DNA of 34,469 bases. Origin: Alphaproteobacteria bacterium. GTDB taxonomy: Bacteria; Myxococcota_A; UBA796; GCA-2862545. The notes beneath the pieces are model-generated. The model was not told the DNA's origin and did no database searches. It was given only the letters and a program-made list of their open reading frames with translations. Every line of letters starts with the position of its first letter. The first letter of the stretch is position 1. Location of the stretch: positions 1-34,469 of the forward strand of contig JACKER010000050.1 in NCBI GenBank assembly GCA_020632925.1. The letters are read 5' to 3'. This document shows, one piece after another, positions 8,096 through 16,023 of this stretch. Both the position numbers and the translations under genes were made by a program.

Positions 8096-11000
8096 ATGTC
8101 GATCCAGGAGCGCTACGAGATCCTGCGGCTGCTGGGAGCCGGTGCGAGCGGCCTCGTCCACGAGGCGCGCGACCGCCGCCTGGGTGGGCGTGTGGCCCTC
8201 AAGCGGCTGCGCACCGACGGGCCGACGGACGCGGCCAAGCTCAAGCGCGAGTTCCGCACGCTGGCGGATGTGGTGCACCCGAACCTGGTGCGGCTGCACG
8301 CGCTGCTCCAGGACGACGAGAGCGTCCTCGTCATGGACCTCGTGGAGGGCACGACCTTCCTGCACTGGGTGCTCGGCGTCGATCCGCCTGACGCGCAGGG
8401 CACGAGCGGTCGCACCTGGTCGTCGGACGGCGACTCCGACGTGCCGGACGGGGAGCGTGTGCGGGAACCCCTCGACGACGCGGCGCTCGACCGGCTCCGG
8501 ACGGCGCTCGGGGGTCTGGCGCGTGGGCTCTCGGCGCTGCACGCGGCGGGCCTGCTCCACCGCGACCTGAAGCCCGGCAACGTGCTCGTCACCGACGTGG
8601 GCCACGTGGTGGTCGTGGACTTCGGGCTCGCCACCAACCCCGGCGTGGTCCAGGGCCTGGCGGGCACGGTGGCCTACATGTCGCCCGAGCAGGTCCGCGA
8701 GGAGGCGCTGGACGAGGCGTCGGACTGGTACGCCGTGGGCGTGATGCTGTTCGAGGCGCTGGTGGGGCGCCCGCCCTTCGTCGGCGCCGCGACCCAGGTG
8801 CTGTGGGACAAGTCGAGCCTGGAGCCGCCTCGGGTGGCGGAGCTCCAGCCCTCCGCACCCGCCGACCTGGCGGAGCTCTGCGACCGGTTGCTGGCCCGCG
8901 ACCGTCGGGCACGGCCGAGTGGGGACCAGGTCTGCGAGCGCCTCGGCGTGGAGCCCTCGCGCGCGCTGGGTGCGGTGCCCTTCGTCGGCCGCGAGGAGGA
9001 GCTGCGCCGCCTCCAGGCCGCCTGGCGGTCGACGGGGCTTCGCGTCGTGACCGTGAGCGGCGCGTCCGGGCTCGGCAAGACGCGCCTGGTGGAGTCCTTC
9101 GTCGAGTCGCTGGAGCAGGGCGCGCTGTTGCTCGCCTCCCGCTGCTACGAGCGCGAGCAGAGCCCGTACAAGCTGGTCGATCCGTTGGTCGAGGCGCTGG
9201 CCGCGACCTTGGCGCGCGAGCCGGTCGAGCTGCTCCCGGGCGGGCTCGCGTCCGCCAGCCGGCTGTTCCCGGCGCTCGCGCGCTTCGTCGACGCCGCCGC
9301 GACGCCTCCGCCGGTGTCCGATCCCATCGCGGAGCGCCGTCGAGCGGTCGAGGGCGTGCGCGGCCTGCTGCGGCTGGTGTGCGCGCGACGTCCGACGGTG
9401 GTGTGGATCGACGACCTGCAGTGGGGCGACGAGGAAGGTGCCCGCCTGCTCCAGGACCTGCTCGCCACCGAGCCGCCGCTGGACGTGCTCGTCGTGTTGG
9501 GCGCGCGCTCGGACGATCCGCGGGCGGAGGAGGTGCTCGCGCCGCTCGCGTCGGTCGTGACCGATCGCATCGAGCTGCGGCCGCTGGGCGAGGGGCCGGG
9601 TCGCGCCCTGGTCCGCAGCCAGCACCCCGACGTGGACGACGACACCGTCGAGCGGGTGCTCCGCGAGGCGGGAGGGTCCCCGTTCTTCCTCGCGGAGCTC
9701 GCACGGTTCGTCGCGGGTCCGCAGACGGGCGCCATGCCGCTGCTGGGCCGGGTGCTCGAGTCGCGCCTGGGCCAGCTGGAGCCCACCGCGCGGCTGCTGC
9801 TCGAGGTGGTCGCCGTGGCCAGCCGGCCGATCGCGGCCGAGGTGGCGCTGCCTGCGGCGAGGCAGCTGGTGGCGTCGACACGCGCGGGCGAGCTCACGGC
9901 GCTCCGGGTGGCCCGCCTGCTGACCACGCGCCGAGGCTCGGACCTCGAGTGCACGCACGACCGCATCCGGGAGACCGTGGTGTCGGGGATGCTGCCCGAC
10001 ACGTTCCGCGCGATCCACCGGGCGCTCGCGACGGAGCTCGGCGAAGGCGGCGAGCCGGAGCACCTCGTGGAGCACTGGGAGTGCGCTGGCGAGCCGCACC
10101 GGGCGGCCGTCCACGCCGTGCGAGCCGCGCGACGTGCGGAGTCGGCCCTGGCATACCGGCGGGCGGCCGAGCTCTATCGTCGAGCGCTGCGACTGGGGGT
10201 CGAGGACGCCGCCGACGTGGAGGTGGCGCTCGGGCGCTCGATGGCGCGCGCGGGGCTCGGGGAGGCGGCGGACGTGCTGCTCCGGGCGTCGGCCGCCCTG
10301 CCCGTCGAGCGGCGACGGACCCTCGAGTGGGAGGCCGTGCACGAGATGCTCCGGCGCGGGTGGTACCGGCGCGCCTTCTCCCTGCTCCCCGAGGTCCTCG
10401 CGCCGTCGGGCCAGCGCTGGCCCACCTCCCCCCTCGCGATGGTCGCGGAGGTGCTGTGGAACGACCTGATGGCGCGGCTGCCGGCCCGGTCGCGACCCGG
10501 CGACGAGGACGTGCTGCGGGTCACGAGCGAGCTCGCGATGAGCGTGAGCTACGCGGACATGCTCCGCGCCGCCGTGTTCTCGTCGCGCGCCATCCGGGTG
10601 GCCGAGCGGCTGGGCGATCCCGCGAGCCGGGCGCTGGCCGCCGCCATGCGTGGCTCGAACATGAGCATGCTCGGGCGAGTGGCCGCGTCCGACGAGTGGG
10701 TGGCGCGGTCCCGCGAGCGGATGTCGGCGGAGCTGTCGGCGGTCGATCGCGCCAGGATCGAGCTGCACCACGGTGTGGCGGCGGGCGTGGTCGGTCGTTG
10801 GGACGAGGCGGTCCGGACGCTGCGCGACGTGGTGGCGGCGCTGGAGCCGCTGGGCGGGCACCACTACGAGATCGGCATGGCGCGCACGTTCCAGGGGTAC
10901 GCGCTCATGCAGGCAGGGCGCCTCGCGGAGTTCCGACGGCTGCACGCCGAGGTCATCGCGGATGCCGAGGAGCGTGGGGACCGGTTCCTCGAGGTCCTGT

Positions 11001-11620
11001 TCCGCGTGTCCTTCGGGCTGCAGCCCGGCCTGCTCGACGACGACCCCGACGCGACCGAGCGCAGCCTGCGGGTCGCGGAGCGCCTGTGGTCGGAGGAGGG
11101 GACCGGGACCGCCTGGTGGTACCTCGAGCTCACCCGCGCGCAGGTGTGGATCTACCGCGGCCGGAACGCCGAGGCGCTGGCGCACGTCGAGGGCCTGTAC
11201 CCGCAGGCGCGACGAGCGGGCGTGCTACGCATCAACCTCAACGCGGTGGTGACGCAGATCGTGCGGGCGTCGGCGTCGGCGCCGCTGGCCATCGACGGGG
11301 ATGGGGCCGCCCGCAAGGTGCTGGCGGACGCGGTGCGCCAGGTGCGGAAGGTCCCGCAGTGCACGGCGGGCGTGACGGCGTCCACGTGGTCCGCGGCGTT
11401 GCGACTGGCGGACGGCGACCACGCGGGCGCGGTGCAGGACACGCGCGAGGCGATCGGCGAGGAGCGCGCCGTCGGGATCCCGTGGGTGGCGCAGCTGCTC
11501 CAGATGCAGCTGGCGTCGTTGACCGGAGGCGACCCCGACGTGCCCGCCGCAGCGTTGAGGACGATGGGCGTGGCCGACCCCTACGCGCTCGGGCGGCTCT
11601 ACGCCGTCATCCGGCGCTGA
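8096..11620 (+). CDS. Ser/Thr protein kinase fused to AAA ATPase and helical-repeat domain
   Basis: A 1174-residue multidomain signalling protein. Residues 1-285 form a Hanks-type kinase: Gly-rich loop LGAGASGLV (13-21), Lys36 in VALK, HRDLKPGN (155-162), DFG (175-177) and SPE (196-198). A 30-residue acidic insert lies near 97-125. FVGREEELRRL (296-306) opens an AAA_16/STAND-type ATPase with Walker A GASGLGKT (322-329) and Walker B VVWIDDLQW. Residues from about 600 to the end are helical, TPR-like repeats rich in Ala/Arg/Glu (AYRRAAELYRRALRLG). There is no membrane segment, so it is cytosolic. This kinase-ATPase-TPR layout is well represented in myxobacteria. The start is ATG 8096, because the frame upstream lies antisense inside the lipoxygenase. 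The 3' end overlaps the convergent small gene by 14 bases. Confidence 0.93.
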   Translation: MSIQERYEILRLLGAGASGLVHEARDRRLGGRVALKRLRTDGPTDAAKLKREFRTLADVVHPNLVRLHALLQDDESVLVMDLVEGTTFLHWVLGVDPPDAQGTSGRTWSSDGDSDVPDGERVREPLDDAALDRLRTALGGLARGLSALHAAGLLHRDLKPGNVLVTDVGHVVVVDFGLATNPGVVQGLAGTVAYMSPEQVREEALDEASDWYAVGVMLFEALVGRPPFVGAATQVLWDKSSLEPPRVAELQPSAPADLAELCDRLLARDRRARPSGDQVCERLGVEPSRALGAVPFVGREEELRRLQAAWRSTGLRVVTVSGASGLGKTRLVESFVESLEQGALLLASRCYEREQSPYKLVDPLVEALAATLAREPVELLPGGLASASRLFPALARFVDAAATPPPVSDPIAERRRAVEGVRGLLRLVCARRPTVVWIDDLQWGDEEGARLLQDLLATEPPLDVLVVLGARSDDPRAEEVLAPLASVVTDRIELRPLGEGPGRALVRSQHPDVDDDTVERVLREAGGSPFFLAELARFVAGPQTGAMPLLGRVLESRLGQLEPTARLLLEVVAVASRPIAAEVALPAARQLVASTRAGELTALRVARLLTTRRGSDLECTHDRIRETVVSGMLPDTFRAIHRALATELGEGGEPEHLVEHWECAGEPHRAAVHAVRAARRAESALAYRRAAELYRRALRLGVEDAADVEVALGRSMARAGLGEAADVLLRASAALPVERRRTLEWEAVHEMLRRGWYRRAFSLLPEVLAPSGQRWPTSPLAMVAEVLWNDLMARLPARSRPGDEDVLRVTSELAMSVSYADMLRAAVFSSRAIRVAERLGDPASRALAAAMRGSNMSMLGRVAASDEWVARSRERMSAELSAVDRARIELHHGVAAGVVGRWDEAVRTLRDVVAALEPLGGHHYEIGMARTFQGYALMQAGRLAEFRRLHAEVIADAEERGDRFLEVLFRVSFGLQPGLLDDDPDATERSLRVAERLWSEEGTGTAWWYLELTRAQVWIYRGRNAEALAHVEGLYPQARRAGVLRINLNAVVTQIVRASASAPLAIDGDGAARKVLADAVRQVRKVPQCTAGVTASTWSAALRLADGDHAGAVQDTREAIGEERAVGIPWVAQLLQMQLASLTGGDPDVPAAALRTMGVADPYALGRLYAVIRR

Positions 11621-11927
11621 GGCTGAGCTCGCGGTAGTCCACGTCCTCCTCGGTCGGCTCGTCCATGGGCAGCGGACCGGGGTCGAGGTCGGTGGGCCCG
11701 CGCAGGTCGACGCGGCGCGAGCGACACTCGTCCGCGTCCCCGCTGAAGTAGCCGACCCCGTGACCGCGGTGGTCGTCCCAGTCGTCGAACAGCTCGACCT
11801 CGTCGGGGTGCCTGGGCCCGTCGGTGCTCACGAAGCCCGGTCGCGCGCCCACCATCCAGCGGGCGATGCCCCGCATGAGCTCGTGCGGGACGAGCTGGGT
11901 GAGGGAGACGGTGGCGATACGACCCAT
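11607..11927 (-). CDS. Hypothetical 106-residue acidic protein
   Basis: I do not recognise this protein. It starts with a mildly hydrophobic stretch (GRIATVSLTQLVPHELMRGIARWMVG), then becomes strongly acidic (DEVELFDDWDDHRGHG and DEPTEEDVDYRELSLSAG). There are no membrane segments. Third codon positions are almost all G or C, as in neighbouring real genes, which supports coding. No convincing ribosome site precedes ATG 11927. It is convergent with the kinase gene (14-base overlap) and divergent from the HEAT-like gene, with which it may share the palindromic region at 11944-11977. Confidence 0.68.
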   Translation of the reverse strand: MGRIATVSLTQLVPHELMRGIARWMVGARPGFVSTDGPRHPDEVELFDDWDDHRGHGVGYFSGDADECRSRRVDLRGPTDLDPGPLPMDEPTEEDVDYRELSLSAG

Positions 11928-11943
11928 GGTCGAGGTGTATCGC

Positions 11944-11955
11944 GAGCGATCGCTC
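11944..11955. promoter_or_regulatory. 12-bp perfect palindrome in a divergent promoter region
   Basis: GAGCGATCGCTC is fully self-complementary. It sits 17 bases upstream of ATG 11927 and 49 bases upstream of GTG 12004, a position that could affect both divergent genes. No cognate regulator is visible. Confidence 0.35.
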
Positions 11956-11961
11956 CGACCG

Positions 11962-11977
11962 GTAACAGCTGTATTAC
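11962..11977. promoter_or_regulatory. AT-rich imperfect inverted repeat upstream of the HEAT-like gene
   Basis: GTAACAGCTGTATTAC centres on CAGCTG with GTAA and TTAC ends; the right arm carries two extra bases. It is the only AT-rich patch in this intergenic space, 14 bases before the ribosome site of the 12004 gene, so it may be a promoter element or operator. Confidence 0.3.
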
Positions 11978-11990
11978 ATCGCGGGTTGGT

Positions 11991-11996
11991 AGGAGG
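11991..11996 (+). promoter_or_regulatory. Ribosome binding site fixing the GTG start at 12004
   Basis: A perfect AGGAGG with a seven-base spacer to GTG 12004. It rules out the longer in-frame extension to 11824, which would run antisense through the divergent small gene. Confidence 0.8.
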
Positions 11997-12003
11997 TTCA
12001 CCA

Positions 12004-15000
12004 GTGCTGGACGAGCTGCGGTCGACGACGCACCGGCGCCGGATGGGTCGGTTGGTGGAGCTGGGGCGTCGCGCCGCAGCCGGGGAGGCCGCCGCCGCGG
12101 CCGTGATCGACGGGTTGTGGGGCGCTGGACCCTGGGGCCGCTGGCTCGCGGTCCAGGCGGCCTACGGCGACCGGGACGAGGGGCGGTTGGTCGCGGCGCT
12201 GTCGGACAGCCACGAGTCGGTGCGTCGCGCCGGGCTCCGGGCGCTGCTCCGGCTCGCGACCGACGACGGGCTGCGCCGTGCCTTCGACGCGGTGCGCGGG
12301 CGGACGGCCACCCGGGTGCTCCTGGTGGGCGCGGCCCGCGGCGGTCGCGCGTCCGTGGCGGACGGCTGGCTGCTCGCGCGGGTGGGGAGCCCCGATCGGG
12401 CCGTGGCGGCGCGGCACGCGGACCTCTTGCCCCTCGGCAGCGCCGCGGCCGTGCATGCGGGCATGGCGACCTTCCGCGAGCTGGCGGGGACGGTGGGCTG
12501 GCGAAGGCTCGGCGCCTGGCACCCGGAGCTGGCCGCCGACGCGCTCGCGAAGCTCGGCCAGTCGGACGCCTGGGCGCGGGTGCGCTTCCAGGCTGCGCTG
12601 TCCGTGCTGGTCTCCCGCTTCCCGGACGCCGCCGTGCGCGCGGTCGGCGCTGCCATCGCGGGCGGGATGCTGCCGGGACACCTCGCGCCCCACCTGTCCC
12701 TGCTGGCCCGACGTCGCCCCGTGGAGGTCTTCGATCTCCTCCGCCCGCTGGCGACCGACGAGCTCAGGCGGCGGCCACCCGGTCCGTTCGCGGGCATCCA
12801 GTTCCGCGTGCACGCCGAGCGGCTCGGCGCCGAGCGGCTGTCCTGGCTGATGGAGCACGCGTGGCACGCGCTGCCCGACGGTTGCGAGGACGGTCGCCGC
12901 TGGCTGCGTGCGCTGCCCTCGCGCGAGCGGCAGGAGGTGGTGGACGCGTGGCTCGCGCGCGGCCGTGGCGCGTGGGGCGCGTTCCTGTTGCACGAGGTGC
13001 CGGCCGAGGACCCCCGGCGGCGGGCCGCCTACATCCGCTGGCTGGTCCAGGCTCGGGACGGCAAGGGCCTGTGTACGCCGCACGCCCTGCAGGACCTGCC
13101 GGACGATCTGCGGCAGGAGGAGGCCCGCCGCGCCTTCGACGCCGAGGCCATCGCGCTCGAGCCCGCTCGTCGCTGCGCGTACGCCGCGCTGCTGTCCGTG
13201 GCCGAGGCGGCGGAGCGCACGACGCCCTGGCTGAAGCACCCCGAGGGAGAGCTCCGGGCGATGGCGATGCGCGCCTGGCTCCAGTCGCCGCGGCTCGATC
13301 CCGGCGGGTTGCCCGACGCGCTGCGGGTGGTGGTGGCCCGTCGTTACGAGCAGGATCCGGTTCGCCTCGCGATGCTCTCGACGCTCGCGGACCTGCCGCT
13401 GCGGGTGTGGGCGCCGGGCGGGAGGCTGCCCGCGGAGACCCTGGAGCTCCTGGAGAGCGCGCTGCAGCACGCGTACGAGGCGGCGGATCAGTCGGCCGCG
13501 ACCGCGCTGTACGCCGAGCGGCTCGTGTGCCTGCTGTTCCGCCTCGCGCCCGAGTGGGGGGTCCAGGGGCTCTCTCGCGCGCTGAGGCTGCGCGGGTCGC
13601 TCTCCAGCCTGGGCCTGCTGGCGGGGATGACCGAGGACGAGGTGCGCCTGCTGGTGCCGGTCCTCGACGAGCTCGCCGAGCGCTGGTGCACCCGCGAGCG
13701 GTGGTTCGCGTTCACCTGGCTGGTCGCCGCCATCGGCCGCCACCTCCCGCTGTTCCCGGGGGTGACGCGCCTGCTGGGTGAGGTCGCGCGGGAAGTCCCC
13801 TTCGCCGGGTACGCCGCCGCGGCGCTGGACCTGCTGCAACGCCACCACCCGGACGCCTTCGCGCCCGTGGCCGACGAGCTCTTCGCGAAGGACCGCAGCG
13901 CCGTGGTCTTCGCCTCGATCACGCGCTGGATCGGCCGCCATCGCCAGGATCTGCTGGACGATGTGCTGACGGGCGAGCCGGTCACGGGGCGCTGGGCGAC
14001 GGGCAAGTCCACCTGGGTGGTGTGGTTCGACGGCGTGTTCCCGTGGTGGAGCGATCGGCAGCGCGAGGCGCTGGCCACCGCGCTCGACGCGTTGCTCGCG
14101 GACGAGGGGCTCGATCTGCCGACCGCGTTCCGAGCGGTGAACGTGCTGGTCTCGTTGCCGCTGATCGATCCGGCGCGCGCGCTGCGGGTCGCGCGGGAGG
14201 GTACGCCGCCGGCGGTGCGTGAGGTGGCGGTCCGCGGTCTGGCCCACGTCGACGGACCCGAGGCGGTGGCCGAGCTGCTGGACGCGCTGGGCGACGACCG
14301 TGCGCGGTACGCGATCTACGCCTTGCGCCGCCGGTTCGCGTCGATGGACGACCGCGAGGTGCTGGCGGCGCTCCTCACCGCGCCGCGGTCGAAGGTGACC
14401 GTGGCCAAGGAGATCGCACGGCTGCTCGGCGAGCTCGCGATCCCCGAGGCCCACGAGGCGTTGTTGTCGCTGGCGAGGGAGCCCCTGCACCGCGACGTGC
14501 GCATCGCGGTGCTCCGCGGGCTGTGGAGCTCGATCGAGCGCGACGCCACCTTCGACGTGTTCCGGGCGGCGGCCGACGACCCCGATCCGATCGTGGCCTC
14601 GCGGCTGGCGGAGGTGCCCGCCGGACAGCTCTCGACGGAGGCGGACCGGAGGATGTGCGAGCTGCTGGGGCGGGTGCTGGGCCGTCCCGAGGAGGAGGCG
14701 CGTCGCGCGCTGCTCCAGAGCGTCGCGAGCTCGCCGCTGCGCGATCCCGATCGCACGCTGATGACGGCGATCGTCGCGCGTTGCTCGGCGCCGGGTGGTC
14801 CGGAGCGGAAGGCGGCGACGACCGCGGCGCTCCTCCGCCTCCAGCCGCGCGAGGCGAAGCAGGTGGCGGCGGCGGTGCTCGGCCCCCCCGGCGACCACCG
14901 GGGCTTCACGGAGCGGTCCGAGGTCCTGGTCGGCATGTTGGGACCGTGGGCGAAGAAGGCGCTGCGGGCGGTGGCGGAGGCGGTGTTCGACGCGCTGCGC

Positions 15001-15363
15001 GACGACCCGCTGCGCGCCGTCCAGGCGCTGCGCCTGGCGCTGCCGATGACGGACACCGAGGGGCTCGCCGGGTTGGTGGAGGTCCTGCTCACGCGCGGGC
15101 TGTTGCACACCGACGCGATGATCGCGGCCCTCGAGGTGGTGCGCGGGGTCGCGCGGCCAGCGGCGTTGGAGGAGCGCTGGCGCTCGCACGCCGATCCGCG
15201 GATGCGTCGACTGGCGTTGGGGGCGCTCGTGGCCGCCGCCGCCCCCAGGGAGGGCTGGACGGCCGCGCGGGTGGAGCGCCTCGCGGCCTACCAGCGGGAC
15301 GCGGACCCCGGGGTGGCTGGTGCGGCGCTGGTCACCTTTCCGCCGGACCCGGCTGGAGCGTGA
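12004..15363 (+). CDS. Large HEAT-like repeat protein
   Basis: A 1119-residue soluble protein made almost entirely of Ala/Leu/Arg-rich helix pairs. HEAT-type units are clearest at about residues 59-92 (RLVAALSDSHESVRRAGLRALLRLA) and 735-775 (VREVAVRGLAHVDGPEAVAELLDALGD, then YAIYALRRR), with more near 820-870 and at the C-terminus. No catalytic motif, signal peptide or membrane segment is visible. HEAT solenoids are protein-binding scaffolds, so a scaffold or regulatory role is the most that can be inferred. GTG 12004 is set by a perfect AGGAGG. The gene lies downstream of the kinase-ATPase but has its own upstream region. A tandem heptamer array begins within about 22 bases after the stop codon. 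Confidence 0.85.
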   Translation: MLDELRSTTHRRRMGRLVELGRRAAAGEAAAAAVIDGLWGAGPWGRWLAVQAAYGDRDEGRLVAALSDSHESVRRAGLRALLRLATDDGLRRAFDAVRGRTATRVLLVGAARGGRASVADGWLLARVGSPDRAVAARHADLLPLGSAAAVHAGMATFRELAGTVGWRRLGAWHPELAADALAKLGQSDAWARVRFQAALSVLVSRFPDAAVRAVGAAIAGGMLPGHLAPHLSLLARRRPVEVFDLLRPLATDELRRRPPGPFAGIQFRVHAERLGAERLSWLMEHAWHALPDGCEDGRRWLRALPSRERQEVVDAWLARGRGAWGAFLLHEVPAEDPRRRAAYIRWLVQARDGKGLCTPHALQDLPDDLRQEEARRAFDAEAIALEPARRCAYAALLSVAEAAERTTPWLKHPEGELRAMAMRAWLQSPRLDPGGLPDALRVVVARRYEQDPVRLAMLSTLADLPLRVWAPGGRLPAETLELLESALQHAYEAADQSAATALYAERLVCLLFRLAPEWGVQGLSRALRLRGSLSSLGLLAGMTEDEVRLLVPVLDELAERWCTRERWFAFTWLVAAIGRHLPLFPGVTRLLGEVAREVPFAGYAAAALDLLQRHHPDAFAPVADELFAKDRSAVVFASITRWIGRHRQDLLDDVLTGEPVTGRWATGKSTWVVWFDGVFPWWSDRQREALATALDALLADEGLDLPTAFRAVNVLVSLPLIDPARALRVAREGTPPAVREVAVRGLAHVDGPEAVAELLDALGDDRARYAIYALRRRFASMDDREVLAALLTAPRSKVTVAKEIARLLGELAIPEAHEALLSLAREPLHRDVRIAVLRGLWSSIERDATFDVFRAAADDPDPIVASRLAEVPAGQLSTEADRRMCELLGRVLGRPEEEARRALLQSVASSPLRDPDRTLMTAIVARCSAPGGPERKAATTAALLRLQPREAKQVAAAVLGPPGDHRGFTERSEVLVGMLGPWAKKALRAVAEAVFDALRDDPLRAVQALRLALPMTDTEGLAGLVEVLLTRGLLHTDAMIAALEVVRGVARPAALEERWRSHADPRMRRLALGALVAAAAPREGWTAARVERLAAYQRDADPGVAGAALVTFPPDPAGA

Positions 15364-15374
15364 TCGCGGCTGCG

Positions 15375-15427
15375 GGCTGCAGCTAGGCTACAGGCTGCAG
15401 GCTACAGGCTACAGGCTACAGGCTACA
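15375..15427 (+). repeat. Tandem heptamer array GGCTACA, left arm
   Basis: Six contiguous 7-base units occupy 15386-15427, five GGCTACA and one GGCTGCA, preceded by a degenerate unit (GGGCTGCA, 15375-15382). The array starts just after the stop of the HEAT-like gene and is in sense orientation relative to it. The reverse complement forms the right array at 15937-16019. Confidence 0.95.
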
Positions 15428-15459
15428 GGCGGGTCGACGCTCGGAAGCATCCCCGTCGT

Positions 15460-15580
15460 CGACTCGCGCCAGGGGGACCGGAGGGCGGCCGTCAGGCCGG
15501 TCCCGCCCGGAGGGCGGACGGAGGCCGAAGGGCCGACCCCGCAGGGGCCCCGGTGCCCCGCAGGGGCAGGCGCCCGAACC
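15460..15580. repeat. GC-rich zone of short inverted and direct repeats
   Basis: GACCGG and CCGGTC flank a 15-base spacer near 15476-15502. CCGCAGGGGC occurs twice within about 30 bases near 15540-15570, with GGGGC and GCCCC able to pair between them, and GGAGGGCGG recurs. A transcript would be strongly folded. The boundaries are approximate. Confidence 0.55.
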
Positions 15581-15621
15581 GGTCCGATCGTGCTGGTCAC
15601 CCGCCAACCTGGGATATCGCG

Positions 15622-15667
15622 CGTTGCATCGGGGGTGGGATGGCCGGTCAAGGTGGGGGAGATGCAA
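15622..15667 (+). repeat. 46-bp repeat, copy 1
   Basis: Begins CGTTGCATC and ends GATGCAA, giving complementary ends around a G-rich core (GGGTGGGATGGCCGG...CAAGGTGGGGGA). Copies 2 and 3 have the same length. Confidence 0.9.
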
Positions 15668-15671
15668 AGCG

Positions 15672-15806
15672 GGCCGAGGCAAGGTGCCTGGAATGCAACA
15701 CCGGAGGCCGATCCGCGTGGCAGGGGCGCCGGTGGCGTTGCGAGAGTCGGCGTTGGCTCGTGCGGCGAGGCGTGCGTGGTTGCATACGACCGACCTTGCC
15801 TCGGCC
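15672..15806. repeat. Long-range 14-bp perfect inverted repeat
   Basis: GGCCGAGGCAAGGT (15672-15685) is exactly complementary to ACCTTGCCTCGGCC (15793-15806), with 107 bases between. Pairing continues imperfectly outward (7 of 11) into the right end of repeat copy 1 and the left end of copy 2, giving arms of about 25 bases. Confidence 0.88.
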
Positions 15807-15808
15807 GA

Positions 15809-15854
15809 CGTTGCGTCGGGGGTGGGATGGCCGGGCAAGGTGGGGGAAGTGCAA
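15809..15854 (+). repeat. 46-bp repeat, copy 2
   Basis: Begins CGTTGCGTC and ends AGTGCAA. The core matches copy 1 except for GGGC in place of GGTC. It lies 141 bases after copy 1 and 17 bases before copy 3. Confidence 0.9.
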
Positions 15855-15871
15855 CGCGAGGGTGCGGTCGG

Positions 15872-15917
15872 CGTTGCATCGGGAGTGGGGTGGCCGGGCA
15901 AGGTGGGGGAGATGCAA
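15872..15917 (+). repeat. 46-bp repeat, copy 3
   Basis: Begins CGTTGCATC and ends GATGCAA followed by C, so GTTGCATC and GATGCAAC are perfect terminal inverted repeats. The core has A and G changes (GGGAGTGGGGTGGCC). Confidence 0.9.
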
Positions 15918-15936
15918 CCTGGTCCCCACCCAGCCC

Positions 15937-16019
15937 GTAGCCCGTAGCCTGTAGCCTGTAGCCTGTAGCCTGTAGCCCGTAGCCCGTAGCCCGTAGCCAG
16001 TAGCCCGAGCCTGTAGCCC
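15937..16019 (-). repeat. Tandem heptamer array, right arm (inverted relative to the left arm)
   Basis: Eleven 7-base GTAGCCY-type units and one 6-base unit lacking a base, on the plus strand: mostly GTAGCCT in the middle, GTAGCCC towards both ends, and one GTAGCCA. Read on the minus strand they are GGCTACA/GGCTACG, in sense orientation after the stop codon of the 16024-16248 gene, which is four bases away. Confidence 0.95.
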
Positions 16020-16023
16020 GTGT

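Larger units (their letters stand above)
15364..16023. other. 660-bp non-coding repeat island between two convergent genes
   Basis: This is the only long gene-free stretch. Left to right it holds a heptamer array, a GC-rich hairpin zone (about 15460-15580), three copies of a 46-bp repeat, a long-range 14-bp inverted repeat, and a second heptamer array in inverted orientation. Open frames exist, but they translate into periodic peptides with no domain and overlap one another on both strands. That fits reading through repeats and does not suggest a gene. It could be a mobile non-autonomous element, a structured RNA, or a bidirectional transcription stop. Confidence 0.8.

Noticed and set aside
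8033..11185. A 1050-codon open frame on the minus strand opposite the kinase-ATPase gene
   Set aside because: It is antisense to a gene with clear motifs. Its product is Arg/His/Gln-rich low complexity with no domain, as expected from GC-rich codon bias.
11998..15189. A 1063-codon minus-strand open frame opposite the HEAT-like gene
   Set aside because: Same Arg/Gln/His/Pro-rich shadow composition; the plus-strand gene has a perfect ribosome site.
15622..15917. CRISPR array or integron attC sites
   Set aside because: Only three copies with spacers of 141 and 17 bases, no cas or integrase gene, and the ends (GTTGCATC/GATGCAAC) do not fit the attC core pattern GTTRRRY/RYYYAAC.
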